From: a virus
Virus record (IMG/VR): IMGVR_UViG_3300009130_001805
Location: 1 to 64,000 of that record
Direction: 5' to 3' (one strand)
DNA length: 64,000 bases
Shown: positions 59,201-64,000 of the stretch, in pieces
How the letters are laid out: each line of letters opens with the position of its first letter
Numbering within the stretch: the stretch's first letter is position 1
The notes under the pieces: generated by a model
Database searches by the model: none
What the model was told of the DNA's origin: nothing
What the model saw: only the letters and a program-made list of their open reading frames with translations
Made by a program: the position numbers and the translations under genes

Positions 59201-60494
59201 ATCCACTAGTGGAGCAGATTTATACCTTGGAGGATTTGAGTTAACCCAACCCGGACAGAGAGTAAGAAACCCAGCTTTATATGGTAAGACGAGAAAAGAA
59301 AGACAAGGAAAATTTTTAGGAGGATTAATAAAGCTCGCCGGAGGCGGAACTGTTAATTATGACGCTTCAAGAGTTACAAGGTCTTCTCGCCCCGATGTGG
59401 CTGGCTCAGAAAGGTCAGGAAGGGCGATGACAGGATATGATACAAAAGGTAGAGATATATATAACTCTTTTGCGATGGGAGGCCAAGTCCCGACACTTCA
59501 GAAAAAAGATATTTCTATTGGGCATGATTTAATAGATAGAATCTCTACCCCAGATAGCTTGAATCTTAACCTTGATGACTTTGAGGTTCAAGAGGTGGAT
59601 AATGCTTTTCAGCTTCCTGATTCTATTCTCAATTCTGTTTCTAATAAAGGTTCTGTTTTTAATCCCGCTATAATTTCTACGATGGCAAAAGGGTTTGACT
59701 ATCTTGCCTCAAGAAAGCAAAAGGGTGGAGATATAACTGCCCCGCTAGACCCCATGGGAATGCTGGCGCTAGCGCTTGGCGGAGTAGTTAACTCTTCAAA
59801 AAAAATTGCATCTTCTGTTTTAGGTTTAGCAAAAGGAGGTTTAACAAATTTAAAAATCAAACCTGATCTTTCTACTGGGGTCACTGCTCACTTATTAAGT
59901 ACCTACAAAAATAGTAATCGCCATGGCAAGGCAGGCGCAGACTCTATGTTCTCACAACTAGGAGCAACGATAAAAACCGCAGGACTAAGACATAACAATG
60001 AAAATCAAACTACAGGCAAAATACAGAAATCTCACATCCTTAGCGAAAAGGCTCTCGGAGGCCCCATTGAATTACAAGCGCTAACAAAATATTCTTCTGG
60101 AGGCAATGTAACCGGAGGTTCTGGAGTAAGAGATGATGTCCCTGCTCTCTTATCTGAGGGAGAGTATGTTATAAGAAAAAGCTCTGCCCAAAAATATGGA
60201 GCAAACTTTCTCAACCAACTTAATGCGGGTACTAAAGCGGTTAGCAGATTTGCTGAAGGCGGGGCAGTTGGGGAAACAGAATCTTCTCCGTCCATCTCTG
60301 AGTCTAAAGAAGTCACTCATAATATATCTCAGAATTTTACTTTTAATATTTCAAAAGATGGGTCAAGCTCCGAAAGTGAAGAAGGTGACGACATGAGCGA
60401 AAACGAAAGAGAAAAAGAATTTGGAAGAAGGGTGCGCGTAGCCTGCCTTAAGGTTATAGAAGAAGAGCGCAGAATTGGAGGCTTACTGCATTAA
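47235..60494 (+). CDS. Giant tail tape-measure protein
   Basis: About 4,420 residues from ATG 47235, with AAGGA six bases upstream. The N-terminal 400 residues carry the phage tail tape-measure signature (LQKMQTGLFKIAKETAQSF, LTRITALDAAEAVKGL, FDELMGAITAAQQ, KTIFTRIQRSSTINRLEELG). From about 620 to 1750, eight (G)x(I/V)PN(F/Y) motifs separate domain-sized segments. A Gly/Ala-rich hydrophobic stretch at about 1956-1995 could cross a membrane. A long, largely helical Gln/Lys/Glu-rich region follows. Near the C terminus two copies of the DxVPALLxxGEYVI(R)K motif occur (about 3,610 and 4,297). The protein sets tail length; at about 0.15 nm per residue it implies a tail near 660 nm if fully helical, less if the PNF region is globular. 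No lysozyme or peptidase motif was seen. Confidence 0.93.
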   Translation: MARPVRIPAQQQGFEKSVMDAVNRLNRSGQLKLNVNSRSFTQPLGKITASADEFTKSLEASNARVIAFGASVGIINAVSNAFKSLVIQTMEVQKQMAEINVVMQTGTEGLQKMQTGLFKIAKETAQSFSVVTEAALEFSRQGLSMEKTLLATKQAMILTRITALDAAEAVKGLTAAVNGFVDAGISHTQVVNKMSAVDVNFAVSTEDLIHGLERAGAVAQDAKVNFDELMGAITAAQQITARGGNVIGNSFKTIFTRIQRSSTINRLEELGIAVKDLEGRTLPAMKILKELAITYDGLADSTKAAVAEQVGGVFQINILKAALKDLGRENSVFARATEISNRATDEATKKNEALNKTLSALAAQTGTSIQQLSEAIGKLSMGGGIEKVLKTINTIAEGMFKGIESEGIGGDLARGLLKGMGNILSGPGLILVGGMFVKLFGEVTKFATKSMANIIGITTQKQKQKAVEEAILKVMMENEGIEASLLAMGKNRVLQEEHVLKLIKQQAAAARERAAIAAAVAPGLVRSGVKGPSLSIKGGAAGGIIPASERNAERKGAISAGYSPGKVSSTKIKGVGDVVYNKAESIKEFPGMQQKAIMPPESSRAGSKYAKAFKKAHGFDPYAPSGFIPNYGIVGARGSASLALSRTNMVTHGTGRGQNTRAMDKKYGESGEKLFATETARFVNKNTPEEKRNLLGRIMTRLLDKGIVNFTRPGYFQKESFKTNRRSSEKDFDQFERHMVKQLSSEGYKSTGRVIDPKTRKVEAGNNQYPQDAFAKGKVPREFKINRIDEKDILSKSIRRTTDLDPQDILNGKYTRGDITKGNEFIQVLRNNFGPSSGNHDEILMGLVNKFQKSNLDSALNLLRQKKIDVPAGEEAYTAAIHGLHRGFIPNYIGRRRMPSKAHLEKAKKSIDIYRKLTLSRKRSRDYDGNLATEISNAWGLKDPTHSTIVKTFGRIKTDKSAHKTVNEEVLDIMANPAKYKDLFKKNNLPAPDWSASQGKSALNLFTKEGKFGTLDKVKMGQKSKLDGDDWEQTVRDIFKKGIKSGSITDLNTIKKNFPLDFKGDKGFLDATLNVHKLRVMHHKIARTLAQQNPSALKRLLLKGKDFDGVEALGGLAEISKVSSGIRSLSRMKNSRSLFPEGKFVGGVGQSTEDFSRNMQKWYDGLTPAQQSTAQSSQMSGSWKVQSPQEYQMAASGFVPNFIRMINPSKDRSFLLKMWQDKLKKAKSISRSGKPRIETDPQVSKLNAEANHIWDQIQLLKKGKPYSIPNFANISKIRELAKRGKGGEKANAQRMLEKFSIKSKGMFDDMIIDDFLRDPKMSYKGPWGDTVTDYLLSKGYDKNQILKASKSPSSYARAAGGVIPNFVRWIKNPKGGKDLPSPDIDPRTGRPSGIYTSRDIHEMKAKGYMRTDEKGWHYVGKGKVKSAEAKIKEERRLMAMATIGLRGSGKAWMHPKTGKMYTGSDHQQIAADNGLFNNGMVRDYVRITKSDRSLYIDKKGLDVSSEAMGKLKNIAQDDYYKIIEDRGILGEKVLFDPKTGPFSGGHVPNFAMADVIRKYQSRKSSRLNKDQFNATSAALTKFNAVNGLFARTALAGTSRVRLTERNFNKVRQFINSKEFRQLDKLTQNKVLVDLKSQSQSLGLPDVTRGYGQHRNPLFEGRIAASSGLIPNFSNPLSQAISREKAAGVPENMIRISQSDRLKGPKNPSGLAVINTRDEPMGINQGINRSISMGIDPKSHGASQGVVPNFTNPLAPGSVGPAGSQLSDILKKIGVSGNQLVSILTQLTPEFNKFRANLSSGGTAANQHARKVTSMISSLGLEEAQTKQLMREFSNLGTTANTGASKLKSFISQLGAKLGQGPLGQAASDVMKSGPVQAVAGSGGMFSMFNQGLQGNVTPSTSRAGRAGQAVNKLHGKVSSPGMQMGMMMAPMMTEMMAESIRGNKPKYERSKASRATTGAISGLGDIAMYTAMGSMFGPWGTAIGAAVGATIALTKVFNEASLSLEDIQQRNASYAAEMQKVTGSIQGYEKSVAAVNQARKSGNFNATVRASQNEMNARADLRLSMGSSFADKYIKETDKNKKAELALKAFDAQAAVSSLASSEELIKGLSEQDLAGWSLVNFGGEASDDIRQAANDNSKNAQAYQSAENSMMRAGRNLQSLEGVLDDRGKEELKDFFNDDRFNRLATGTGTGPSYSNDVAEDMAEELSELMLRLQGNIDDDIGGENLALIQKQLRAFSDTIGDLDESDEIQATFGNLKKGMDLRVREELDLRSKHARQLMQEFNRFERQLSVVFADITHQFKSIDIMDGAISAGQRQSSEMMMRSVESTGMLGLETQARLRGSLQSDQISSKYSQEISGARRDAQLGFSKQLSGKNFSEALTGSLGDPSKSGKTMLPKVMGEFLKDSSQSIEEREKLMQGEITDGFKNFVLNRTEDLNFKALKDEIESEGFSKIDKQISDSEGLLAKYRKGNDGRTEFQGGKSESIYRSQGEGMPGVGQDLINKGGTVAKDFAFKGSGSSYESLSHLFDIKGQEGKGSINNARIRRNLTFTDTEKDLNDISSGGINYFNDTIKHLIKKSLGSDPKVAGFENVDEINQAFDDFMQRKVTETATIVGAGVSYSEQGTLDFSDVLNDEIKSQVESIRQSAIDKIKKGNELDQIKSMLDPSSDGFSKDIKEISESLKTTDVGKELFKSLEELDRVQSLLKQRMAAEEALLKQQTEFAIAQAGIMDASQAQIREAQRSLSRVELNNQGQFVNKGIEAEKRALKAANARELEMSAAQANYNNIGLTSGSKEFLATRAVEDKRKLQEPALIAKETEIASEKINQLFTPEKYATLLPPALELGEVAKERAADLERQRKDNEKNIEIFKRSFRTVMGVAEDAEIEGKGGVKAQYTEASTTDKPPSQAQTDAYNNLINAESKRGFLADQQSKAGGPHTKVVLDAMNSYQEDITAYNDSFKGISDAFKNAPRDNEKDLSAAVEGLKASIGEEILKFYSKDTAFGTKDQFQNLLKGAGEGTADYQALQVANNQFQSNKEAFITKNGEANIGKLGENFEDMLNEATTSVANLREAFQQAGKDASAAEKEIALQRIANDKAATAATKLAARTRSVADSMTDLGSALSHINELSLQFIQASLDTDMGQAGMTSSQISKRQRDFDLIREVSQGRDQLQRQSKEATSSFISQIQGLDIDDSIKKEFLGNFDNKETKAGIVNAESFKAAAENVLSNTNFYSDAKFAQGVPAFGKKGASEEDINNFANNTSAREALRAEIEKSTNAIKLNEQTIGREVSYRQRLNSLLDQNARYMQSFGAGVSGAMSSIKERLENFRRTEGETLVSSMNEGFKRNAMGDYGEGESFFSIINDRNREIVAQRNADAATNIVFGDQIGKTLEAFGVEGAAEKYDMGKFWDPEGNEQKRANEKMLTSFNETGSLGDDSLDFLRSDLLSSKDIQAVTADNTRKMVELLQSMKEQGFAGGNMGDGSTVMSQETATKEGQQRMVGALNNQTKQDATNTDSLKSTVTQSSSDSAGVISTMLGSAIGTFKSVSGINNDFQSGQWGDAGRSVFDGARAATTKVGDWLDDDEKKAFRGGYISRFNFGGRVPQFGGDHNTDNVPALLTGGEYVIRKDSVEKYGKDYFEKLNKGLIPKEFEDGGDVKKAERSWLSKKITKMQSNFSNEMNQFKNMKQGMEASEGSFASMFGSGKTNRRSKVNMGMTKNEGTGSFWTQPKVSKDDFGNDVVELNSDLTGPAETEMNWSNIGNAAQQGLNLVGNVAKGYQNYKQGKKNRAAELAKARAQEDEKRRKRDYQLLKPLEYYDMAATQIDLGGLSGKSSIDQGKLRLSAAAMTGQIQGDRYGTLLVNVQRATHQNKINDRLFDIEYAKQAAYAKAVDKYEKKKMIADSLIQVGGSIASFAGAGQFMQVANMTKDLAGGAQALFGVQDRSQVKPASLSEVMKQSKERREDFSGPAMDIHQYGSFQRLQQRYANVKSGSTSGADLYLGGFELTQPGQRVRNPALYGKTRKERQGKFLGGLIKLAGGGTVNYDASRVTRSSRPDVAGSERSGRAMTGYDTKGRDIYNSFAMGGQVPTLQKKDISIGHDLIDRISTPDSLNLNLDDFEVQEVDNAFQLPDSILNSVSNKGSVFNPAIISTMAKGFDYLASRKQKGGDITAPLDPMGMLALALGGVVNSSKKIASSVLGLAKGGLTNLKIKPDLSTGVTAHLLSTYKNSNRHGKAGADSMFSQLGATIKTAGLRHNNENQTTGKIQKSHILSEKALGGPIELQALTKYSSGGNVTGGSGVRDDVPALLSEGEYVIRKSSAQKYGANFLNQLNAGTKAVSRFAEGGAVGETESSPSISESKEVTHNISQNFTFNISKDGSSSESEEGDDMSENEREKEFGRRVRVACLKVIEEERRIGGLLH

Positions 60495-60499
60495 TTATT

Positions 60500-62491
60500 A
60501 TGAGCATTCGTTCTAGCTTAGGCTCTTATGAGCAGAGAGTGCTAATCAACAACACTTTTATACCCGGCGTAATAAGTTTTGATGCGTCATACCAAACCTC
60601 CGAAGTTCCTGTAAACGCAATCGGAAAAGGGTATGCCCAAAGCTTAATCGAGTCTCCTCCAGCAGGAGCCTTTAGTATGACAAGGAACCTTATCTACGCC
60701 GACCCATTAATAAATTTTACAGGAGACAACCCAATGAAAATAAGAGTTGTTTATCCTGATGGCAGCAATGTCGGAGATGGATCTTTAGACATCAAGGACG
60801 CCTATCTAGGCGAATATTCAGTCAACTGCTCAATAGGAGATTTACCTAAAATATCAACGACTTTCGATGTTTATGATGAGATGGGGTCTACTATATTTTT
60901 TGATGATAATTATATAGACCCAAATTTTTTAAATCGCTCCGTATGGAAAAATGAATCAGTAGAAATCAATCCCGATACTAATGGCTTTCCCACTGAAAGT
61001 CCCCGAGGATTAGCAGAGGCAGCTGTAATCAAATTTGGAAATGACTCGACTGGCAAATCAAGAATTAAAGCGCTCTTGCAAGGAGCAGCAATGCAAGACT
61101 CTTTTCTTTTAAGCTTTCAAGTTAAACCTATAACCACCCCATTAGGAAGCCAGCTATCTATATATCTAACTGGTTGCAATGCCGGCTCAAAAGGCAGGAA
61201 GGATATCGACATAAATCAACTCACTGAAGGGGAGTGGACAAAAGTTAGCGTAGAATTAGTTAGGGATCAAACAGACGGCATAAGTGCAAACCCAGATCTA
61301 ATCATAGAAGGAACTCCGGACTTAAAGCTTGGATTATTTAATTTTAACTTTATTAAAACTGAAGAATTAGAAATTCCAGAGAAAGAAATTATTCCTACTA
61401 TGGGAAGCATTCATGTATCTTGCGATGGGAGTGAAACAAACTCAGTCACTAGTTTCAACTATTCTATAAGCATAAACCGAAAACCTTTTCATGTCGTCGG
61501 TGACCTCAAGCCGAAAGAGATAGAAACAATATACCCATTTGCTATTTCTGCAGACTTCACTATGGAATTGAACGATTATGAAGTTCGGAATATGAAAGAC
61601 GTATTTACCGGAAGGAGAGAAAGAGACGTCAATATCAAAATAAAAGGGAGGCAAAATACAATCAATGCAGAATCTGAATTCTCCCATATAACAGATACTA
61701 TGAGTAGGCCTGACAGCAGGCCATTTAATAGCTTACTTAATGGACTTACTTCTAAAGATTCTACAAATCTTTTTAGCGACACAAATTACGGTGGAACACC
61801 GATTCCAGTAACACCCAGTTCGCCAGCTAAAGGAGCTAGCGTATGGAGAATTTTTAAGAAACGAGCTTTTAAGAATGATCGCTCTTTTTTAGTCGGCGTA
61901 ATAGGCAGATCAATTAAAGATTATTTCGGTTTTGGAACTCCTTATACATTTTCGACTCATGCATGGGTTCCAGCTTTCATGAATGCAGGTAATGATTTTC
62001 AACAAATTACTGCGGGACAATATGATAGCTCAAGCTTGACTAGCATAGATCAAATTTTAGTTAAAATTGGAACTCCAGAAGTCATAGACATAGCAGACCC
62101 CTCAAGCGTTAATCCAATAAACAATTTTGACTTAGAATTTTGGCAGAGACCATCTATAAGTTTTACTCCATCCGCAAGCGATTCAACCACTCACCCTGAC
62201 TTTTTTGTAATTTATTCTGTGGATCTTCCTGATACCCTTGACGCTTATATTTATCTTTCTTCTCTGCAAATCGAAAACGCGTCAAAACCTTCTTCTGTTG
62301 GTGAAGACACAGTTTTCAATCTTTCAGTAACAAACGCTCAACTGGTCGGCGAAACTTTTGGTGGAGATTCAAATGATGGATCAGTTGTTAATTTATCTTA
62401 TAAAGGCTATATTAATAAACCCCCTCCAAAGTGCGTTGGCGGCGGATCAACAATGGAAAGCTTTAAAGAAATTAATTGGGACGCAGTATGA
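60500..62491 (+). CDS. Distal tail / tube-like structural protein
   Basis: 663 residues. The first 130 residues (RVLINNTFIPGVISFDASYQT...LGEYSVNCSIGDLPKISTTFDVYD) and the later FNYSISINRKPFHVVGDLKPKEI...FAISADFTMELNDYEV follow the strand order of the tube-like paralogues (surface strand, R/G loop, FP-type strand, SIGD strand). A long insertion of about 300 residues precedes the last strands. Located right after the tape measure, where distal-tail proteins are encoded. It starts 6 bases after the tape-measure stop with no clear ribosome site. The paralogy is judged by eye and is weaker than that of 40808 versus 39447. Confidence 0.6.
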   Translation: MSIRSSLGSYEQRVLINNTFIPGVISFDASYQTSEVPVNAIGKGYAQSLIESPPAGAFSMTRNLIYADPLINFTGDNPMKIRVVYPDGSNVGDGSLDIKDAYLGEYSVNCSIGDLPKISTTFDVYDEMGSTIFFDDNYIDPNFLNRSVWKNESVEINPDTNGFPTESPRGLAEAAVIKFGNDSTGKSRIKALLQGAAMQDSFLLSFQVKPITTPLGSQLSIYLTGCNAGSKGRKDIDINQLTEGEWTKVSVELVRDQTDGISANPDLIIEGTPDLKLGLFNFNFIKTEELEIPEKEIIPTMGSIHVSCDGSETNSVTSFNYSISINRKPFHVVGDLKPKEIETIYPFAISADFTMELNDYEVRNMKDVFTGRRERDVNIKIKGRQNTINAESEFSHITDTMSRPDSRPFNSLLNGLTSKDSTNLFSDTNYGGTPIPVTPSSPAKGASVWRIFKKRAFKNDRSFLVGVIGRSIKDYFGFGTPYTFSTHAWVPAFMNAGNDFQQITAGQYDSSSLTSIDQILVKIGTPEVIDIADPSSVNPINNFDLEFWQRPSISFTPSASDSTTHPDFFVIYSVDLPDTLDAYIYLSSLQIENASKPSSVGEDTVFNLSVTNAQLVGETFGGDSNDGSVVNLSYKGYINKPPPKCVGGGSTMESFKEINWDAV

Positions 62492-64000
62492 ATTACATTA
62501 ATTACAGTGAATGCATTGTCACCCTGAACAATCGCCGAGTATTTGCCACTAAAGCCTCGATTTCGGTAAACAACAATGTTAAAGGCACTAGAAATATTGA
62601 CTCTACTCCTCATAGGCAAGTTATGTCTAGCCCTATACAAGGCAAAATGGATTTAGACTTTTACATCACAGATGAATTTGAAGATCTAAACCCAATGAGA
62701 ATTTCAAATTGTTCCGTGGAGGCGAACATAGTTAGAAACTCTAATTTTAGTAGCTCCAGACAAAACCCATTAATAAACGAATACGAGCGGAGCTCTAAAT
62801 ACCCCAGAGGAAACTACGGAGAGTTTTCTTCAAATAACCAAATGCTTGCAGGATGGAATTTTAAAACTAGCCATAAGACTATAGAGGTAAAAGTTGGACT
62901 TCCTGAATTCAAAGAGGGTGGGGCAAATTATCAGGGGCATGGAATAGGTAATGGCTCAGCATTGGTTATAATAAATAAAAGAGACAATCATCCCGATTGG
63001 GACAGCGAAAATAATTACGCCGAAAAAGATGTAGTAAAATTCGGCCAAAATTGGTGGAGAAGTTTATCTAACAATAAAAATTCAATGCCTCAATTAGGTT
63101 TAGATTGGGAAATTTACCCCAAAAACTGGGACTCTGATAGTGATTACAAACTCGGGGACATAGTATCCTATAACAGCATTCACTGGAGAGCTAAAAGAGC
63201 AAGCAGAAACATAGATCCTGCAACTGGAGATTACTGGGAAAAGTATCACAGTTTACTCGGCGCTGGCGCAGCAGAAATTTCTCAAAAGGATATTTTTGAA
63301 GTTGGGGAAAATTATATGGTAGAGATCATTGCCAAGTCTAAGATTGGCAAAATGAACACAGCCATCCGAGTAAACGATGCGAATGAAGTGGGCATTTTGT
63401 CCGATCAATATCAGACTTATTTATTTGAAGTTACCGCCAGCAGTAAAGACTTAAGGTTTCAATTTAAAGGAGATGATTTTTTTGGCCAGACAGTTTATAT
63501 TGGGTCGGTTAAGGCTTACTTGAAGAAAGGCGATAGATTCCACGATGGATTTTCTGGATCTATTGGAGCCTTAACTTTTAGCGATGCCTACATGACTAAA
63601 TTTTCTTTTTCGGCAAGGCCTTTTTCTCCCATTTTAGCTAGCGCATCATTCGATATATATGGGCCAGTATCAGGTCAACCTTCTAGAGATAGCTTTTGCG
63701 AAGGGAATTCAAATTTTCATAATAATGGAATACTTAATGTAAATGACAATGAAGAAATTTTTGACTCTAATATTCCGCACTCCGCGAAGAGTTTATTTTA
63801 TTCTCTTACTGATGTAGGCATATCAGACAGCCTTGAATTTTCATATAACCTTTCTATAGGCCGGAAAGCTAGTCATCAAATTGGAGATTTATTTCCCCGT
63901 ACAGTTACCAGAGGAAGTAGTTCTGTCTCTATGACCCTCAGGGGAGAAGGCCTGAAAGACGCCTTATCGTTTAACGGCAATGACGCATCAATCTCAATCT
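62488..64000 (+). CDS. Distal tail protein with two CBM5/12-like modules (truncated by window edge)
   Basis: The ATG overlaps the previous stop (ATGA); 504 codons are open to the right edge. Residues about 171-252 hold two tandem carbohydrate-binding-like modules: WDSENNYAEKDVVKFGQNWW...DWEIY and WDSDSDYKLGDIVSYNSIHW...YWEKY, with the aromatic and Asp-x-Val pattern of CBM5/12. Flanking segments (VFATKASISVNNNV, FSFSARPFSPILASASFDIY, FSYNLSIGRKASHQIGD) again resemble tube-like strands. A glycan-binding tail-tip component is likely. The C-terminal end is missing. Confidence 0.6.
   Translation, partial: MNYINYSECIVTLNNRRVFATKASISVNNNVKGTRNIDSTPHRQVMSSPIQGKMDLDFYITDEFEDLNPMRISNCSVEANIVRNSNFSSSRQNPLINEYERSSKYPRGNYGEFSSNNQMLAGWNFKTSHKTIEVKVGLPEFKEGGANYQGHGIGNGSALVIINKRDNHPDWDSENNYAEKDVVKFGQNWWRSLSNNKNSMPQLGLDWEIYPKNWDSDSDYKLGDIVSYNSIHWRAKRASRNIDPATGDYWEKYHSLLGAGAAEISQKDIFEVGENYMVEIIAKSKIGKMNTAIRVNDANEVGILSDQYQTYLFEVTASSKDLRFQFKGDDFFGQTVYIGSVKAYLKKGDRFHDGFSGSIGALTFSDAYMTKFSFSARPFSPILASASFDIYGPVSGQPSRDSFCEGNSNFHNNGILNVNDNEEIFDSNIPHSAKSLFYSLTDVGISDSLEFSYNLSIGRKASHQIGDLFPRTVTRGSSSVSMTLRGEGLKDALSFNGNDASISI
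62998..63246 (+). other. Two tandem CBM5/12-like modules in the distal tail gene
   Basis: Each about 40 residues: W-x5-Y-x3-D-x-V-x-(F/Y)-x4-W-R, then W-(E)-x-Y. Similar insertions occur in the 699-residue protein at residues 103-150 and 179-235. Chitin or other beta-glycan binding is the known function of the family; the target here is unknown. Confidence 0.5.

Noticed and set aside
47300-60400. Many open frames on the minus strand opposite the tape-measure gene, up to about 240 codons (for example 47891-48610).
   Set aside because: They lie entirely within a well-supported gene, have no ribosome sites or family motifs, and are Ser/Pro/Ala-rich as expected for antisense shadows.
1-64000. 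tRNA genes, CRISPR arrays, insertion sequences, integrase or attachment site.
   Set aside because: Gaps between genes are all under about 200 bases and none shows a cloverleaf, spaced repeats, transposase or recombinase motifs.

Overview
The window is one contiguous piece of a large, AT-rich genome of a tailed double-stranded DNA bacteriophage. There is no sign of bacterial chromosome in it: genes are packed with 4-base stop/start overlaps, replication and nucleotide-metabolism genes sit beside tail genes, and the largest gene encodes a tape-measure protein of about 4,420 residues. The gene mix (small heat-shock protein, FmdB-like protein, RecA-like recombinase, glycosyltransferases, FkbM methyltransferase) resembles large marine phages. 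No integrase or other lysogeny gene is visible, nor are a capsid, portal, terminase or sheath; they may lie outside the window. Early promoters match the ordinary sigma70 consensus, so the host probably uses TTGACA/TATAAT promoters. That argues against Bacteroidetes, but the host cannot be named.

Layout. (1) 1-3294, minus strand: a repeat-rich tail fibre running off the left edge and two minor tail proteins. (2) 3344-30693, minus strand: the early/middle block. From its upstream end it holds a winged-helix regulator leading a glycan island (five glycosyltransferase-like genes, an FkbM methyltransferase, a sulfotransferase), then class I ribonucleotide reductase with a Nudix gene, two exported proteases, Hsp20, a LamG protein, an acyl-carrier-protein/RecA/nuclease operon, DnaB helicase, primase and RecB-like nuclease, a coiled-coil membrane protein, a split DNA polymerase III alpha with an exonuclease and a JmjC-like oxygenase between its halves, and a ClpC-like unfoldase. 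(3) 30733-30907: a divergent control region with two sigma70 promoters and operator-like repeats. (4) 30908-35613, plus strand: small protein, dUTPase, dNMP kinase, phage sigma factor, SSB, glycosyltransferase, APS-kinase/nucleotidyltransferase fusion, FmdB-like protein. (5) 35610-44969, minus strand: tail fibre with an S74 chaperone domain, two tube-like proteins and three tail-completion-like proteins. (6) 45032-64000, plus strand: pre-tape-measure genes, the tape measure, and two distal-tail proteins, the last one cut by the right edge.

How it works together. The phage supplies its own alpha subunit, proofreading exonuclease, helicase, primase, SSB, recombinase and nucleotide supply (RNR, dUTPase, dNMP kinase), and presumably borrows the host clamp and clamp loader. 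A phage sigma factor could switch transcription to late genes, several of which share a GTGTAA motif just upstream of the start. Early operons instead carry TTGACA-N17-TANNAT promoters placed so that the ATG falls at or within about three bases of the expected transcription start, suggesting systematic leaderless mRNAs. The most distinctive items are that promoter architecture, the split polymerase operon, a tyrosine-less (class Ic-type) NrdB, the giant tape measure with eight IPNF-type motifs, and a family of two-domain tube-like proteins, one of which is split into two genes.
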